Source: Metabacillus malikii
GTDB lineage: Bacteria; Bacillota; Bacilli; Bacillales; Bacillaceae
Length of the DNA: 64,000 nucleotides
Assembly: GCF_030813355.1 (NCBI RefSeq)
Contig: NZ_JAUSUD010000008.1
Span: 1-64,000, forward strand
Direction of reading: 5' to 3'
Shown piece after piece: positions 42,268 through 50,978 of this stretch (positions are counted from its first letter, which is position 1; every line of letters begins with the position of its first letter). Under the pieces are notes generated by a model, which saw nothing but the letters and a program-made list of their open reading frames with translations, did not search any database and was not told where the DNA came from. Position numbers and translations under genes: made by a program.

Positions 42268-43077
42268 TTATTTTGCAGCCTGATAATATTTAACAAGACT
42301 AATAATCGCACTTCCCATACGTTCTTCCTCCGGTACAACAATGCGATGGATCCCTACTTCTCGTAAGGCTTGTGCTGTCACCTTACCGACTGCAACAGCT
42401 ACCACATCATCTTCAAAGGCACTTAATAGCTCATTTTCTAACCCTTGCTCTTTCGCATAAGACATTAAAAACCGGGCTTGAGGTGTACTTGTAAAGTTAA
42501 CTGCATCGACTTTTCGATTCACAATCTCATCAATAAGCTGAGTGATTACTTCCCGATTAGGTGGAGTATGCTTATAGGGGAGAATTTCTTTATATGTAGC
42601 TCCCTTTTCATCAAGAAAGGCTATTAATCCTGGCGCAGGGTCTCCATGTAATTGGAGTGCTACATTACACCCAGTGAATGACTCAGGCTGCAACTGTCTC
42701 ACTAATCCCGCTGTACTTCCATCATCATCTCTTACATCTGGCACAATCCCTAACTTCTTCAACATATTGACGGTTTTGTATCCACGAGCGGCAACTTTGG
42801 AATTTTCGAGAACATGAATAAAATTTTCGCCTACACCCATCCTTACAGCTGTTTGATACAATTTATCTGTCCCAATTCCGGTTGTAAAGATAAACCAATC
42901 AAACTTCCCATCAACTAATGCTTCAACTTCCTTCTCGACGATTGCATCATCAAGAAATACTGTTCCTTGTGCTGGTCGTACGAGAGCAATTCCGCCTAAA
43001 TTTTCAATTAGTTTGCTTAATTCCTCTGATTTCCTTTGTCCACATAATGCTATTGTTTTACCATCTAACCGTTTCAT
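42268..43077 (-). CDS. uroporphyrinogen-III synthase-like protein, stand-alone
   Basis: A 269-aa HemD-family protein with the two-domain pattern: GKTIALCGQRKSEELSKLI at the start, FDWFIFTTGIGTDKLY, then the second domain with PYKHTPP and VDAVNFTSTPQARF, and AVAVGKVTAQALREVG near the end. HemD closes hydroxymethylbilane to uroporphyrinogen III. It is a single gene away from any hem operon, and NasF already carries a second HemD domain, so the true role may be different. Similar orphan HemD proteins exist in Bacillus. Confidence 0.8.
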   Translation of the reverse strand: MKRLDGKTIALCGQRKSEELSKLIENLGGIALVRPAQGTVFLDDAIVEKEVEALVDGKFDWFIFTTGIGTDKLYQTAVRMGVGENFIHVLENSKVAARGYKTVNMLKKLGIVPDVRDDDGSTAGLVRQLQPESFTGCNVALQLHGDPAPGLIAFLDEKGATYKEILPYKHTPPNREVITQLIDEIVNRKVDAVNFTSTPQARFLMSYAKEQGLENELLSAFEDDVVAVAVGKVTAQALREVGIHRIVVPEEERMGSAIISLVKYYQAAK

Positions 43078-43278
43078 AACATCATCACCCGCTTGTAATA
43101 AGTTGCTAATATTGTACCATTAATTCTAAGTTTATTTGAGATACATTTCCAAAACTCTTGGTTTCATTCACTTAACAAGTATAAAATAATCGGGCTAGGT
43201 TAGTCGCCCTCTTCATTTCTGATAATGTGCCTCTCCCTTATTACGCTCCAAGCACCTTCAAAAAAATAACACAAAAAA

Positions 43279-43316
43279 CCCCTAGTAAAATAGAACATTC
43301 AGCTTTTTACTAGGGG
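43279..43316 (-). terminator. intrinsic terminator of purU
   Basis: CCCCTAGTAAAA and TTTTACTAGGGG pair over 12 bp and are followed by TTTTTTG on the minus strand, 20 bp beyond the purU stop. Confidence 0.88.
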
Positions 43317-43335
43317 GATTTACGTATTTAGCTAC

Positions 43336-44235
43336 TTAGAAAACTATCGTTTTATTTTGATGGACGATTATTCTGTCCTCAAGATGCCATTTCACTGCAC
43401 GTGCTAAGACACTTCGTTCAACAGCGCGGCCAATTTTCTTCAGTCTATCGACATCATCACGATGATCGACACGACTAATATCTTGCTCGATGATCGGTCC
43501 TTCATCGAGGTCGTTCGTAACATAATGTGATGTTGCACCAATTAGCTTCACACCGCGGCCATAAGCACGTTCGTACGGTCTTGCACCAATAAATGCAGGT
43601 AAAAAGGAATGATGGATATTAATAATTTTATTTGGATTAGCAGCAACAAACTTAGGTGTTAAAATTTGCATATATCTTGCTAACACAATCACATCAATTT
43701 CATATTCCTTTAGTAACTTCAACTGTTCTTCTTCAACTTGTTCACGAATATCCTTGTTTGCCGGTATATAATAGAATGGAATGTTTAGTCCTTCTACGAC
43801 ATCTCTCGCCTCTTCATGGTTACTAATAACGAGCGCAATATCTGCCATCAAATCGCCGCTTTGCCATTCCCATAAAAGCTCTAATAGACAGTGCAATTCT
43901 TTTGATACAAAAATTGCTACCTTTTTTATTTGATAGACATGAGTTAGTTTCCATTCCATTTCAAACTGCTGTGCTATCTCTGCAAATTGCTGCTCTAGTT
44001 CAGTCGCCTTTTCCTTTAAATTCGGACATTCAAATTCAATTCGAATGAAAAAAATGCCACCTTCAGGGTCAGTTGAATATTGACTAGACTCTATAATATT
44101 TGCACTATGCGAAAATAAGAATTTTGATATTGCTGATACAATTCCCGGCTTATCAGGACAGCTTACTAAAAGGCGTCCTCGGTTTTGATTACGCTCTTTA
44201 AAACTTTCAATTTGATCATTAATAAATGTATTCAT
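43336..44235 (-). CDS. purU: formyltetrahydrofolate deformylase
   Basis: A 299-aa PurU hydrolysing 10-formyl-THF to formate and THF. The N-terminal ACT domain begins GRLLVSCPDKPGIVSAISKF. The C-terminal formyltransferase-fold catalytic domain has the signature NIHHSFLPAFIGARPYERA, with Asn-His and the later ATSHYVTNDLDEGPII (catalytic Asp). ATG 44235 is seven bases after AGAGGT and gives the B. subtilis length (300); the frame from 44262 is too long. Monocistronic with terminator 43279-43316. Confidence 0.95.
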   Translation of the reverse strand: MNTFINDQIESFKERNQNRGRLLVSCPDKPGIVSAISKFLFSHSANIIESSQYSTDPEGGIFFIRIEFECPNLKEKATELEQQFAEIAQQFEMEWKLTHVYQIKKVAIFVSKELHCLLELLWEWQSGDLMADIALVISNHEEARDVVEGLNIPFYYIPANKDIREQVEEEQLKLLKEYEIDVIVLARYMQILTPKFVAANPNKIINIHHSFLPAFIGARPYERAYGRGVKLIGATSHYVTNDLDEGPIIEQDISRVDHRDDVDRLKKIGRAVERSVLARAVKWHLEDRIIVHQNKTIVF

Positions 44236-44295
44236 TATAAAAACCTCTCTATCTTCATTCACTCATTATACAATAGATAAAACAATACGATAAGA

Positions 44296-44739
44296 TTAAT
44301 TATTCAGTAGCTTCTTTTGATTCATCTTTTTTATAATTTGGTTTAACACTTCTGATAAAACCAGTCCAATTGCGATTGCACCAGAAATCATAAACGCCTT
44401 TGCTGCTAGTGGAATTGCCGCATTATAATCGTTCTCAACAACACGTCTCATTGCATCATACGCTAAGCCACCAGGAACTAGCGGAATGATTCCAGAAACA
44501 TTGAAGATAATGACCGGCGTTTTATATCTTCTAGCAAAGTATTGGCTTATTATTGCGATAAAAAACGAAGCAATAACAGAGGCAAACACGCTATCCCCTG
44601 AATAATCAAAAAGAAATATATAAATAATCCACCCAATCATCCCTGCAAAGCCACACTTTAACAATGATTTGCTAGGTGCATTAAAAATGATTCCAAATGC
44701 AGCTGAAGCAATAAAACTCGTTATTATTTGCTCTATCAC
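44296..44739 (-). CDS. ThrE-type exporter, small subunit (YjjB-like)
   Basis: A 147-aa integral membrane protein with four or five helices, the ThrE_2 half of a split threonine/serine exporter. Recognisable segments are ITSFIASAAFGIIFNAP at the start and VSGIIPLVPGGLAYDAMR in the middle. I choose GTG 44739, with TCCCTCC (minus strand GGAGGGA) nine bases upstream; an ATG at 44772 would place 11 unrelated residues in front and lacks a ribosome site. Its partner lies upstream at 45279-46043 but is separated by a 353-bp repeat. Confidence 0.85.
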   Translation of the reverse strand: MIEQIITSFIASAAFGIIFNAPSKSLLKCGFAGMIGWIIYIFLFDYSGDSVFASVIASFFIAIISQYFARRYKTPVIIFNVSGIIPLVPGGLAYDAMRRVVENDYNAAIPLAAKAFMISGAIAIGLVLSEVLNQIIKKMNQKKLLNN

Positions 44740-44793
44740 AAATCGAATCCCTCCAGCTTTAGTATTCTTCATAACTTTTATTACATATTTTAA

Positions 44794-45152
44794 GCTGTTG
44801 CTTTTAACTGAGTTGTCGCTTAGGGTTTGTCTCCGCTTCAGTACTCAGCAATAGCGGGGTGGGTGGTGAGCCTCATAGCTCCTTGCGGCTACCCGTTATC
44901 AAACTTCAGGTCACCTCCCTACGATAAGTCATCATCGATTCGCCATTCGGCTCATTGTGATTCCTTTGGTCTTAGTCGATGCCCCTCCAGTTTGTACGTC
45001 GATGGGCAAGCCGCCTACGCTTTTCGTACTCCTCAGCGTAAACGACTGCTCACGTCTCACCTCTCCCACACATCCCGCAAGAGTCTCTCAGGTCAGCTCC
45101 AACAAACCCTTAAAATAGGTTAGTGCAAAAAACCTCAATCTTTTAGAAAAGA
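44794..45152 (-). repeat. full copy of the nested interspersed repeat (copy B)
   Basis: 44797-45149 aligns with copy A at 32907-33259 over its whole length, the same 353-bp span, with scattered substitutions. Long identical stretches include the block from CAAACTTCAGGTCACCTCCC through GATAAGTCATCATCGATTCG, and the block around GTACGTCGATGGGCAAGCCG. The core is the most conserved part. It lies between the two thrE-type genes, in the same orientation relative to transcription as copy A. Confidence 0.9.
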
Positions 45153-45278
45153 CCAAAAATCCTATTATGTTATCTATTAATATAGTGTGGACTTGAACTA
45201 ATCCCCAGCCTAACACCTTTTCATGTCTCAAAACAGACAATTGAAATTTTAGAGCATCGTATAATGAAGGACATAGGT

Positions 45279-46043
45279 TTAAAAGTGGATAAATGTGAAA
45301 ACAACAGCGACCCCTGCACCGATAGCAAAGGATGTTAAAAAGGCTTCAGCTCCTTTTGATATACCTGAAACTAAGTGACCTGCCATTAAATCTCTAACTG
45401 CATTAGTTATAAGTAGTCCTGGTACTAACGGCATGACAGAGGCAATAATGATTTTATCCAGTTCTACTCCTATATTCGTTACAATAAATGCAATAGATAG
45501 TAGACCAATAAGTAACGATGCAAGAAACTCAGCAAAAAATTTAATTTCGACAAGCCGGTGTATGTAAAGCATACTTGAAAAACCAAAGCCTCCTGCAATA
45601 ATCGCCGGCAGTACGTCATGCCAACTGCCATTAAACATAATTAAAAAGCAGCCACTCGCAATTGAGGCAGCCAGGATTTGAATTAAAATAGGATATGCAT
45701 GAGCATCCCTTTCAACCTCTTTCAGCTCTTCAAAGGCTTCTCTGACCGACAGATTCCCGTTACTTATCATTCTGGAAATACTATTTACTTTTGCAACCTT
45801 TTGCAAATCTGTGGAACGGTCATTTATACGCACTAACTTCGTGACATTTTCACGGTCAATTGAAAAGATAATTCCTGTTGGTGTGACATAGCTGTGAGAA
45901 TGAGTAATTCCATATGCAGCTGCAATCCGCATCATTGTGTCCTCTACCCGATAGGTCTCAGCTCCGCCACGCAACATGATTTTCCCTGCTAGTAAACAGA
46001 CCTCTAAAATATCCAATGTTTGACTTTGATTCTTAGTACTCAT
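45279..46043 (-). CDS. ThrE-type exporter, large subunit (YjjP-like)
   Basis: A 254-aa protein of the ThrE (DUF1212) family. The soluble N-terminal part has CLLAGKIMLRGGAETYRVEDTM and YVTPTGIIFS, and the C-terminal half holds four to five membrane helices, with SVMPLVPGLLITNAVRDLMAGH near the end. Together with the small subunit it would export threonine/serine or a related solute. ATG 46043 follows GGAGTGGAGGT. Normally adjacent to its partner, here 540 bp away because of the repeat. Confidence 0.87.
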   Translation of the reverse strand: MSTKNQSQTLDILEVCLLAGKIMLRGGAETYRVEDTMMRIAAAYGITHSHSYVTPTGIIFSIDRENVTKLVRINDRSTDLQKVAKVNSISRMISNGNLSVREAFEELKEVERDAHAYPILIQILAASIASGCFLIMFNGSWHDVLPAIIAGGFGFSSMLYIHRLVEIKFFAEFLASLLIGLLSIAFIVTNIGVELDKIIIASVMPLVPGLLITNAVRDLMAGHLVSGISKGAEAFLTSFAIGAGVAVVFTFIHF

Positions 46044-46108
46044 ACCTCCACTCCATATCCTAAACTATACCTAGAGTTTATATAAGAAAACCTTATTAAT
46101 CAACATAA

Positions 46109-47152
46109 TCACGATGCACCGTTTCTCTCCTGATTAATTATGTTTATCCATTCGTTCATAAGAGGATGTGATTCGTCAATTATTTTATAATAACTATAAG
46201 CCAAATCTGCTACACTAAATAGAAATGTTTCCGGTCTCTCACTTACATATTCATTCAATTCCTGAGAAGCTGGACCATTTAATTGATGGGCTAAAGCTTC
46301 AATAATCATCGCTCTACTGTCTTCTCCATCCGCAGAATAATAGGCATTTTTTAAAACCTTATTTGCATAATCAGTTTTATAATTTTCAACAATTGATGTT
46401 GCAAAAATACATGATTCCTCTTTAATTAAAAATGGTGCAACTGCATCGACTACTGCCTCTTTCTGCATAAATATTAGAGCAAAAGCTACTTCATCTAATA
46501 ATATATCATCATCTCTTACAAGAAGCTGTGTCAGCTGCTGTATATACCTCTCATTTTTCATTAAGCCTATCATATAGATGGCTAAATAACCGTCATATTG
46601 GAACCATTCGTTTTGTAAATTGCTTATAAATATTGACTCTAATTCATTGTCTGTAATCCATTGCTTTTTGACAAGTATGTACGCTGTCTTTTTTGCCATC
46701 CTATAAAGATTACCGTTGAATGCTTGTTCATTGTTAAGCCTTTCAATTAACTCATTGAAAACTGCAAATACCTTACGTTCTTCACCATTAACTAGGACAT
46801 CATATAACGACCATTCTTCTTCAGTATAAAACGGCGCTAAAAGTTCCTTATACTTCCAAAGAATAGCTGGCGATAATTTATCGATTATATTTACATATAA
46901 ATGTTTACTTTCATTAGGTGTATTCTGTAACCCATCCATAACCAACGGGATAACTTCCTCATGTTCTGAATCGACCGGACAGTAAATGAGAATAAGATCG
47001 CGCTTTATATCATTTATGACGGCTTCTTTCAATAATCTCTCAACCCACTTCTTGTCCACATTAGGATAATCATGCAAAGATTCAAGTACAAATTCCTGCA
47101 CTACCGGGTCATCTGTTAATAAATTGGCTTCAATTCTCTCAAAAAAGTTCAT
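46109..47152 (-). CDS. HEAT-repeat-like protein, unknown function
   Basis: A 347-aa, acidic, all-helical protein of pseudo-repeats about 35-40 residues long (for example FFERIEANLLTDDPVVQEFV, ERYIQQLTQLLVRDDDILLD, DEVAFALIFMQKEAVVDAVA), typical of HEAT/ARM alpha solenoids that mediate protein contacts. No enzyme motif, signal or membrane segment. I do not recognise a named family. ATG 47152 has AAAGGA at slightly long spacing. It is divergent from the tre operon and ~65 bp upstream of the ThrE gene, possibly co-transcribed with it. Confidence 0.7.
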   Translation of the reverse strand: MNFFERIEANLLTDDPVVQEFVLESLHDYPNVDKKWVERLLKEAVINDIKRDLILIYCPVDSEHEEVIPLVMDGLQNTPNESKHLYVNIIDKLSPAILWKYKELLAPFYTEEEWSLYDVLVNGEERKVFAVFNELIERLNNEQAFNGNLYRMAKKTAYILVKKQWITDNELESIFISNLQNEWFQYDGYLAIYMIGLMKNERYIQQLTQLLVRDDDILLDEVAFALIFMQKEAVVDAVAPFLIKEESCIFATSIVENYKTDYANKVLKNAYYSADGEDSRAMIIEALAHQLNGPASQELNEYVSERPETFLFSVADLAYSYYKIIDESHPLMNEWINIINQERNGAS

Positions 47153-47278
47153 TTATTCGTTAATTCCTTTCAATACTTATTCATTCCTATTTAAGTTTTA
47201 ACATGTGTATCTTTTTATGACAATGTCGCACTACTAATATAAGGAGCAGCATATCGAATTGTCTAATTTCATAATTTA

Positions 47279-47292
47279 TGAAAACGGTTAAA
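47279..47292 (+). promoter_or_regulatory. cre-like site upstream of the tre promoter
   Basis: TGAAAACGGTTAAA matches TGWAANCGNTNWCA except at the penultimate base (A for C). It lies nine bases upstream of the -35 box. CcpA control of trehalose genes would be expected. Confidence 0.5.
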
Positions 47293-47300
47293 TAAATTTG

Positions 47301-47329
47301 TTGACAACATGTATATACAGGTTTATGAT
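47301..47329 (+). promoter_or_regulatory. treP promoter
   Basis: TTGACA at 47301-47306, a 17-bp spacer and TATGAT at 47324-47329: a near-consensus sigma-A promoter. The spacer contains TreR operator 1. Predicted start near 47336, giving a ~300-base leader before treP. Confidence 0.88.
47307..47322. promoter_or_regulatory. TreR operator 1
   Basis: ACATGTATATACAGGT, a near-palindrome within the -35/-10 spacer, almost the same as operator 2. Repressor bound here would exclude RNA polymerase. Confidence 0.85.
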
Positions 47330-47337
47330 TAATCCAT

Positions 47338-47355
47338 AACATGTATATACATGTT
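47338..47355. promoter_or_regulatory. TreR operator 2
   Basis: AACATGTATATACATGTT is a perfect 18-bp palindrome beginning just after the predicted start. Its centre is 32 bp from operator 1, three helical turns, suiting cooperative binding of two TreR dimers. The GTATATAC core agrees with known TreR sites. Confidence 0.88.
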
Positions 47356-47397
47356 TATGAAACCATTTTCATTTTTATATTCTATGTGTTTTATTAA

Positions 47398-47525
47398 AAG
47401 GCTATTTTCGTAAACATTGTTGCTATAAACATGGCAGTCGTTATGGTTGATTCCTGTTTCAATACTCGCTTGCCGCGAGTGGGTGAGTGAGCTTGTCTAG
47501 CTCCATTCAACCTTTTGTAAAGTAA
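47398..47525 (-). repeat. degenerate interspersed-repeat fragment in the treP leader
   Basis: GGCTATTTTCGTAAACATTG, CAATACTCGCTTGCCGCGAGTGGGT and GAGCTTGTCTAGCTCC correspond to the left arm of copy A (32889-32992). The core and right arm are missing. It lies in the transcribed leader between the tre promoter and treP. Confidence 0.65.
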
Positions 47526-47633
47526 GTAAGTTAGCGGAAAAACAATAACCTTTTTCGATCAGAGCCTAAATATTAGTAAACATCATAACCATTTCTTCAG
47601 AGAGCTTAATAAATAGATGTAGGAGGGAACACC

Positions 47634-49034
47634 ATGAGTGTAGACAAAAATCAAGTTCGTCAGATTGTTGAAGCCATTGGCGGTAAAGATAATATTTCAG
47701 CAGCAACACATTGTGTAACAAGACTGAGACTTGCACTAGTTGATGAAGGAAAGGTAGATAAAGACGCTTTAGAAGCTATTGATTTAGTAAAAGGATCATT
47801 TTCAGCAAATGGACAATACCAAGTTGTCATCGGCCAAGGTACTGTCGATAAAGTATACAAGGAAATGGTCAGTCAAACAGGTATTGGAGAAGCGACTAAA
47901 GATGATGTAAAAAAAGCATCTGAACAAAATTTAAATCCATTACAACGTGCAATTAAAACGTTAGCAGACATATTTATTCCCATTTTGCCAGCAATCGTAA
48001 CAGCCGGTTTATTATTGGGGATTAACAACATATTAACTGGTCCAGGAATTTTCTTTGAGCAATCAATTGTTGAAAAATATCCACAATGGGCAGATTTAGC
48101 CAATATCATTAACTTAATTGCAAATACAGCGTTTACCTTCTTACCAGGTCTTGTTGGTTGGTCTGCAGTTAATCGATTTGGCGGCAGTCCATTATTTGGG
48201 ATTGTTCTTGGATTAATGCTTGTTCACCCTGACCTGTTAAATGCTTGGGGTTATGGAGCTGCAGAGGAAATCCCTACTTGGAACTTATTCGGTCTAGAAG
48301 TACAAAAAGTCGGCTACCAAGGTCAAGTTTTACCTGTATTAGTAGCAGCTTTTGTCCTAGCAAAACTTGAGAAATTCCTAAGAAGCAAAATCGCGGATTC
48401 ATTCCAACTATTACTCGTTGCACCAATTGCACTTTTAGTAACAGGACTTATTTCTTTCATCGCGATTGGTCCGGTAACATTCGCGATTGGGAATGTCATT
48501 ACAAACGCTGTCGTTGGTATCTTTGAATTTGCACCAATCATTGGCGGATTAATTTACGGTGGACTATATGCACCACTTGTTATTACTGGGATGCATCATA
48601 CATTCTTAGCAGTTGATTTACAGTTAATCGGAAGCACAGGTGGAACATTCCTCTGGCCAATGGTTGCATTATCAAATATCGCACAAGGTACTGCGGCTTT
48701 AGCAATGATGTTTATTTTAAAAGATGAAAAACTGAAAAGCCTTTCCGTCACATCAGCAGTTTCAGCTTACCTAGGTGTTACAGAGCCTGCAATGTTTGGT
48801 GTGAATTTACGTTATCGTTTTGCATTTATTTCTGCCATTATTGGTTCAGCATTAGCAGGGGCATTTATCTCTGTGCAAGCTGTTAAAGCACCATCAATCG
48901 GTGTTGGTGGTCTCCCAGCATTCCTGTCCATCTTCCAGGAAAATTGGGCTTCATTCTTCATTGGAATGGCGATCGTAATAGTTGTTCCATTTGTTCTAAC
49001 GTTCCTATTCGGAAAGTTAAGCAAACAAAAGTAA
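47634..49034 (+). CDS. treP: PTS trehalose-specific EIIBC component
   Basis: A 466-aa PTS permease that phosphorylates trehalose during uptake to trehalose-6-phosphate. The EIIB domain (~residues 1-85) has the phosphocysteine in ATHCVTRLRL. The EIIC domain (~105-460) has about ten helices and the GITEP-like motif as GVTEPAMFGV. No EIIA domain is fused, so a glucose-type EIIA encoded elsewhere must serve it. ATG 47634 follows GGAGGGAACACC. First gene of treP-treA-treA2-treR with TreR operators at the promoter. Confidence 0.95.
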   Translation: MSVDKNQVRQIVEAIGGKDNISAATHCVTRLRLALVDEGKVDKDALEAIDLVKGSFSANGQYQVVIGQGTVDKVYKEMVSQTGIGEATKDDVKKASEQNLNPLQRAIKTLADIFIPILPAIVTAGLLLGINNILTGPGIFFEQSIVEKYPQWADLANIINLIANTAFTFLPGLVGWSAVNRFGGSPLFGIVLGLMLVHPDLLNAWGYGAAEEIPTWNLFGLEVQKVGYQGQVLPVLVAAFVLAKLEKFLRSKIADSFQLLLVAPIALLVTGLISFIAIGPVTFAIGNVITNAVVGIFEFAPIIGGLIYGGLYAPLVITGMHHTFLAVDLQLIGSTGGTFLWPMVALSNIAQGTAALAMMFILKDEKLKSLSVTSAVSAYLGVTEPAMFGVNLRYRFAFISAIIGSALAGAFISVQAVKAPSIGVGGLPAFLSIFQENWASFFIGMAIVIVVPFVLTFLFGKLSKQK

Positions 49035-49050
49035 CATATAAATTTAAGAG

Positions 49051-49094
49051 ACGATACCATCGAACTAATTTACTTTCGTTCATGATGGTATCGT
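49051..49094 (+). terminator. hairpin between treP and treA
   Basis: ACGATACCATC and GATGGTATCGT form a perfect 11-bp stem with a 22-base loop, 16 bp after the treP stop. The following ATCTTTC is only weakly U-rich, so it may be a partial terminator or an mRNA-stabilising element that sets the treP to treA ratio. Confidence 0.6.
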
Positions 49095-49127
49095 ATCTTT
49101 CATTTATACGTATAAAAACTAATTATA

Positions 49128-49205
49128 AATGGCTAAATTCGTAAACATTATTGGACTTAGTTGCGGCTTGGGGTTGATTGTAGCACGAGTACTAGCATGC
49201 AGTCA
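49128..49205 (-). repeat. very degenerate interspersed-repeat fragment
   Basis: GGCTAAATTCGTAAACATTATTGG is close to the start of the fragments at 30470 and 47400, and is followed by TAGTTGCGG and GAGTACTAGCATGC that loosely follow the same arm. Short and decayed; it fills part of the treP-treA gap. Confidence 0.45.
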
Positions 49206-49286
49206 GGGTAGATAAGCTTAGCCTTAAAACTAACAACTGAAAATACTAAAGCCATATAAATTAATTTAATAGGAGTTGTCTACATC

Positions 49287-50963
49287 TTGAGTAAAACATG
49301 GTGGAAAGAAAGTGTCGTCTATCAAATTTATCCTCGCAGCTTCATGGATAGTAATGGGGATGGAATAGGGGACTTACAAGGTATTATTTCAAAACTTCAT
49401 TACTTAAAAAGCTTAGGTATTGACGTTATTTGGTTATCACCCGTCTATAAATCACCAAATGATGATAACGGCTATGATATTAGTGACTACCAACAAATCA
49501 TGGATGAATTTGGGACAATGGCCGACTGGGAAAAGCTTCTCGAGGAAGTCCATAACCACGGTATGAAGCTAATCATGGATTTAGTTGTTAATCATACTTC
49601 TGATGAACATCAATGGTTTATTGAATCAAAAAAAGCAAAGGATAACCAATATCGTGATTATTACATATGGCGGCCTGGTAAGAATGGAAAGGAACCAACA
49701 AACTGGTATTCTAACTTTGGCGGGTCTGCTTGGCAATATGATGAGGCTTCCGATGAATATTATTTACACTTATTCTCAAAAAAGCAGCCTGATTTAAATT
49801 GGCAAAATCCTCAAGTACGTAGTGATATATATAAGATGATGACATGGTGGCTTGAGAAGGGGATTGATGGCTTTAGAATGGATGTCATTAATTTCATTTC
49901 AAAGCCGGAAATATTTGAAGATGGTGAACTTAAACAAGGAAAACAATATGCTTCCGGAAGTAAGTATTACCGAAATGGACCACATATCCATGAGTACCTT
50001 CAAGAAATGAACAAAACCGTACTAACAAAATATGATGTCATGACAGTAGGGGAAATGCCTGGTGTTACCCCAGAACTTGCAAGGTTATATACCGATGAAG
50101 CGCGAAACGAACTAAATATGGTGTTTCAATTTGAACATATGGGACTTGACAATGGACCTAATGGAAAGTGGGACTTAAAGCCGCTTTATTTGCCTGACTT
50201 AAAGGAAAACTTAACTAAATGGCAGCAAGCCCTAGATACTACTGGTTGGAATAGTCTTTATTTTAATAATCATGACCAGCCGCGTTCCGTTTCAAGGTTT
50301 GGAAATGATAAAGAATATCGGGAAAAGTCGGCTAAAATGCTTGCTACTGTCCTTCATATGATGAAAGGTACACCCTTCATTTATCAAGGCGAAGAAATTG
50401 GGATGACAAATATTCAATTTGACTCGCTTGATGACTACCGTGATATTGAAACGTTAAATATCTATCACGAATTGTCTGAAGAAGGGTTACCACACGAAGA
50501 GATTATGGAAAGTATTTATGCTAAAAGCAGGGATAACTCGCGAACACCGATGCAGTGGGACTCGTCAGAAAATGCAGGTTTTACAACAGGAACTCCTTGG
50601 CTTAAGGTGAATCCAAATTATCTTGAAATTAATGCCGAAACTGAAATAAAACATTCAGATTCAATTTTTCATTATTATCGTAAACTTATACAATTACGTA
50701 AAAACCATGACATTATCGTCTATGGTGATTATGAATTACTACTTCGTGACCATCCTGAAATATTTGCTTACAAACGAACGTTAAACAATGATACATTAAT
50801 AGTTATTTGTAATTTTTCAAATCAGGAGCCAATCTTTGAATTACCTTTAGATCTTACTTTTCATTCAATAGAGCTCCTTATTAGTAATTATCCAACTGAC
50901 AACAACATTCAAACAACACAATTAAAACCTTACGAAGCGAAAGCTTTTTTACTAAAATCATAA
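49287..50963 (+). CDS. treA: trehalose-6-phosphate hydrolase (phosphotrehalase)
   Basis: A 558-aa GH13 enzyme splitting trehalose-6-phosphate into glucose and glucose-6-phosphate in the cytosol. The family regions are visible: WWKESVVYQIYPRSF, DLVVNHTSDEH (region I), GFRMDVINFIS (region II, nucleophile Asp), VGEMPG (region III, acid/base Glu), and NHDQPRSVSR (region IV). The start is TTG 49287, eleven bases after AGGAG; no ATG alternative is near. It lies three bases upstream of the spacer to a close paralogue. Length matches TreA of Bacillus (561). Confidence 0.92.
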   Translation: MSKTWWKESVVYQIYPRSFMDSNGDGIGDLQGIISKLHYLKSLGIDVIWLSPVYKSPNDDNGYDISDYQQIMDEFGTMADWEKLLEEVHNHGMKLIMDLVVNHTSDEHQWFIESKKAKDNQYRDYYIWRPGKNGKEPTNWYSNFGGSAWQYDEASDEYYLHLFSKKQPDLNWQNPQVRSDIYKMMTWWLEKGIDGFRMDVINFISKPEIFEDGELKQGKQYASGSKYYRNGPHIHEYLQEMNKTVLTKYDVMTVGEMPGVTPELARLYTDEARNELNMVFQFEHMGLDNGPNGKWDLKPLYLPDLKENLTKWQQALDTTGWNSLYFNNHDQPRSVSRFGNDKEYREKSAKMLATVLHMMKGTPFIYQGEEIGMTNIQFDSLDDYRDIETLNIYHELSEEGLPHEEIMESIYAKSRDNSRTPMQWDSSENAGFTTGTPWLKVNPNYLEINAETEIKHSDSIFHYYRKLIQLRKNHDIIVYGDYELLLRDHPEIFAYKRTLNNDTLIVICNFSNQEPIFELPLDLTFHSIELLISNYPTDNNIQTTQLKPYEAKAFLLKS

Positions 50964-50978
50964 CAGGTGGTGGAACAG

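Noticed and set aside
44827-45123. 98-codon plus-strand frame within repeat copy B
   Set aside because: The frame is not kept in copy A and lies inside structured repeat DNA without a ribosome site; treated as chance.
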